This document shows, one piece after another, positions 62,209-64,000 of a stretch of 64,000 nucleotides of DNA (positions within the stretch are counted from its first letter, which is position 1; every line of letters begins with the position of its first letter). The notes beneath the pieces were generated by a model that was not told the origin of the DNA, did no database searches, and saw only the letters and a program-made list of their open reading frames with translations. The position numbers and the translations under genes were made by a program. Location: the NCBI RefSeq assembly GCF_902459555.1, contig NZ_CABPSM010000001.1, forward strand, positions 1 through 64,000. The letters run 5' to 3'. This DNA is from Pandoraea horticolens (GTDB lineage Bacteria; Pseudomonadota; Gammaproteobacteria; Burkholderiales; Burkholderiaceae).

Positions 62209-63075
62209 TCAGGTCAGACTTAGGGACATCGAGGTAAGAAATGGCGCTTCGGCATCGGCCGGCTTCGTGCCCGTCACGTTCTCCGGGGCATCGGCGTCTT
62301 CGTTGAGCAACTCGCTCGCCTGCACGCCATAAAGACGGCGCAGCAGGTCTGGCGTGAGTGCCGCAGACGGGCCGTCGTAGACCACACGCCCCTGATGCAA
62401 CGCCACGGTGCGCACGCAGTAGCGCATCGCTACGTCCACCTGATGCAGGGAGACGACTACCGTCAGCTTGTGATCGCGGTTCATGCGCGCGAGCATGTCC
62501 ATCACCTTGCGGGCAGACTCCGGATCGAGCGACGCAATCGGTTCGTCCGCGAGAATGATCTTCGCGCCCTGCACAAGCGTGCGCGCCAATGCCGCACGCT
62601 GTTGCTGGCCACCCGAGAGCGTGCTGGCACGCTGGAAGGCCAGATCGGCAATGCCCACTTCGGCCAGCGCCGCGAGCGCCGCCTGACGCTCTTCAGCAGT
62701 GAAACGGAACATCAGGCTGCGCCACACCGGCACACGCGCAAGCAGGCCCGTCAGCACATTGGTAATGACCGGCAGGCGACCCACCAGATTGAACTGCTGG
62801 AAGACGAAGCCGATATCGCGGCGAATCTGGCGCACTTCGCGCACGATACGACCGTCGCGCTGAATCGGACGGCCCAGAATTTCGATGCTGCCCGGCTGCT
62901 GATCCGCAGCCACGAAGCCCGCAATGTGACGCATCAACGTCGACTTGCCCGAACCCGACGCCCCGATGAGCGCAACCATTTCGCCCGGCATGACTTTGAG
63001 CGCCACTTCGTCGAGGGCACGGCGCCCGCTTCCGAAAGTCTTGGTCAGTCGCTCGATTCGAATCGCTTCGTCCAC
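62209..63075 (-). CDS. phnC: Phosphonate ABC transporter ATPase PhnC
   Basis: A 288-residue ABC ATPase. It shows Walker [16 protein letters not shown], the Q-loop [19 protein letters not shown] (PhnC-type), the signature [13 protein letters not shown] and Walker [15 protein letters not shown], and the C-terminal [12 protein letters not shown] 25-residue acidic/Pro tail is extra. The start is GTG with AGGTGA upstream. It is the first gene of the leftward phnCDE transporter operon and lies about 145 bp from the Pho-box-like element at 63,222-63,239, consistent with induction on phosphate starvation. Confidence 0.95.
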   Translation of the reverse strand: MDEAIRIERLTKTFGSGRRALDEVALKVMPGEMVALIGASGSGKSTLMRHIAGFVAADQQPGSIEILGRPIQRDGRIVREVRQIRRDIGFVFQQFNLVGRLPVITNVLTGLLARVPVWRSLMFRFTAEERQAALAALAEVGIADLAFQRASTLSGGQQQRAALARTLVQGAKIILADEPIASLDPESARKVMDMLARMNRDHKLTVVVSLHQVDVAMRYCVRTVALHQGRVVYDGPSAALTPDLLRRLYGVQASELLNEDADAPENVTGTKPADAEAPFLTSMSLSLT

Positions 63076-63672
63076 GGTTCACCTGTCAGTCGAATCGCCG
63101 GTCAGACCCGATGCATCCGTGTCGACGGCCCCCCCTGAAAATGGAGTGCTTCGCCCGCATCGCTCGACTAGCTGTTTTGTGGCAATTTGTGCCAAAAGTG
63201 AACGCAGTCTAAAAAGCCTCGGTGACAACACAGTGACAATCGATCAGCTTTTTCATCGCCCGCGGAAACCCTTATCCGGTCAATGCTTTGGGAGTGTTTT
63301 CGGGGCTTCGGCGGGTGTTGCCGCACAGACGTCGCCGTCGGGACCGGGTGGCACGAGATAACGTCGCCCCCGGCACATGCACCGATTTTGTCTACATATT
63401 TTCGAGAGACTGGCGAGGAGCGCCGGCGAGGCAACAAGCGCCGCAAGGCCGCGCCACCGGCAACACCGCAAAGGTGTAGAGATGAGACCGCCGGTCGAAT
63501 GTCTGCCCGTCGTGGCGACGTGTGGCGTGCTGTGGCGAACCGTGGTCGCGTTTGCGTAGATCGGCAGGGAGGCGAGGATGGCATCGTCGAACGGAGATGC
63601 CTGACGGTCTGCGGAAGATGGGCCGTCAGGCCGCCCGCTCGCCCCCGCTCGCGTGCTTACATACTTACGTGT
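63076..63672. other. Intergenic region upstream of phnC
   Basis: 597 bp with no gene I can support. The phnC-proximal third contains the Pho-box-like repeat described separately. The remainder, GC-rich, shows neither RNA structure nor coding pattern that I can identify; several short open frames here look random. Confidence 0.45.
63205..63239 (-). promoter_or_regulatory. Pho box and promoter of phnCDE
   Basis: On the minus strand TTGTCAC-TGTG-TTGTCAC (63,239-63,222) matches the Pho-box plan of two CTGTCAT-like 7-mers with a 4-bp spacer. After 10-11 further bases comes TAGACT, a reasonable -10 box, exactly where PhoB-activated promoters place it. PhoB control of the transporter under phosphate limitation is inferred. 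Confidence 0.6.
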
Positions 63673-64000
63673 CTAAGCGATGAGGAGTTCCGGGCCGCGT
63701 GCGCGCAGTTGCGCCAGCATGCTCTTGTGCGGTGCGGCATCGCTGATGAGGTAACGGGCGGCTTCGAAATGGCGAATGCGCACGGGCGTCACACGACCGA
63801 ACTTGGTGTGGTCCGCCACGACGGCCGATACGTTGGCACACAGCAACATGCGAGCGCGCAACTCAGCCGCCGCGCGGTTGAAGTCGGTAATGCCACCGTC
63901 TTCCGTCACGCCGCCCACGCCAATGAAAGCGAAGTCGGCGTGGTATTGAGAGATCTGGTTGATGGCGTCCCAACCTTGTACGGCGTCTTCGTTATCCTGC
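63673..64000 (-). CDS. DeoR/GlpR-family regulator, C-terminal part (cut by window edge)
   Basis: About 109 residues of the effector domain of a DeoR-type regulator; the HTH lies beyond the window. Typical blocks are ADFAFIGVGGVTEDGGITDF, the AAAELRARMLL helix, SAVVADHTKFGRVTPVRI and a final LISD segment. These domains bind sugar phosphates such as glycerol 3-phosphate. The frame is open through position 64,000 and ends in a stop at 63,673. The regulated genes are probably to the right, outside the window. A true start cannot be given. Confidence 0.85.
   Translation of the reverse strand, partial: QDNEDAVQGWDAINQISQYHADFAFIGVGGVTEDGGITDFNRAAAELRARMLLCANVSAVVADHTKFGRVTPVRIRHFEAARYLISDAAPHKSMLAQLRARGPELLIA

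Overview
The window reads as a chromosome segment of a GC-rich betaproteobacterium of the Burkholderiales. The gene families (YajR-like MFS-ssb-uvrA block, PurU, C-P lyase, large ESPR autotransporter) would fit Burkholderiaceae such as Pandoraea, but the genus is an inference and not proven. About 19.4 kb of visibly more AT-rich accessory DNA (1-19,435) abuts a GC-rich core (19,440-64,000).

Accessory region. Two integrase operons lie in tandem, both pointing left. The complete one (19,311 to 13,995) encodes three large tyrosine recombinases plus a small coiled-coil/HTH protein. This is the ginABCD signature of GInt genomic islands. The second (4,147 to 31) has ginA, ginB and a ginC cut at position 84 by the left end of an IS3-family (IS2-group) insertion sequence. 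TGTAAACAA / TTTACATTTACCGAAA repeat modules sit about 60 bp upstream of each ginA and again at the AT-rich inner boundary. I therefore read the region as two GInts stacked at one attachment site in the terminator of ssb. The cargo of the inner island (about 4.3-13.9 kb) is a complete type III CBASS antiphage operon (TRIP13-like ATPase, second HORMA-like protein, HORMA protein, CD-NTase, NucC nuclease). Divergently from it runs a two-component system (response regulator and membrane histidine kinase with a large unrecognised sensor domain). An unknown 501-aa protein with a PD-(D/E)XK-like motif, a DEDDh exonuclease and an IS3 transposase scar complete the cargo. The pairing of a two-component system with a NucC-type CBASS inside a GInt is the most interesting feature of the window.

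Core, 19.4-29 kb: ssb, a YajR-like MFS transporter, uvrA, an AI-2E/PerM family membrane protein, a YheO-type regulator translationally coupled to a threonine/serine dehydratase and a RidA deaminase (with what looks like a leaderless, palindrome-embedded promoter), and a membrane protein of unknown function. 29-37 kb: a 2-aminoethylphosphonate degradation locus with PhnW (transaminase), PhnY (aldehyde dehydrogenase), PhnA (phosphonoacetate hydrolase), a FadR-type GntR regulator, a Na/Pi cotransporter and a PhnZ-like HD oxygenase. 37-48 kb: one 3,328-residue autotransporter built from about 25 beta-strand repeats, then a small DUF488 gene. 48-52 kb: a DHA2 MFS pump, purU and a Nudix hydrolase.

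51.8-63.1 kb: a complete C-P lyase locus in three units. These are phnF-DUF1045-phnN (left), phnGHIJKLM (right, mostly ATGA-coupled) and the transporter phnCDE (left, behind a Pho-box-like site). phnP is absent here. The DUF1045 protein carries two HxT motifs of 2H phosphoesterases and may fill that step. The right edge cuts a DeoR/GlpR-type regulator. Together the locus pairs a broad-spectrum, phosphate-regulated phosphonate route (C-P lyase) with a substrate-specific hydrolytic route (PhnWYA).
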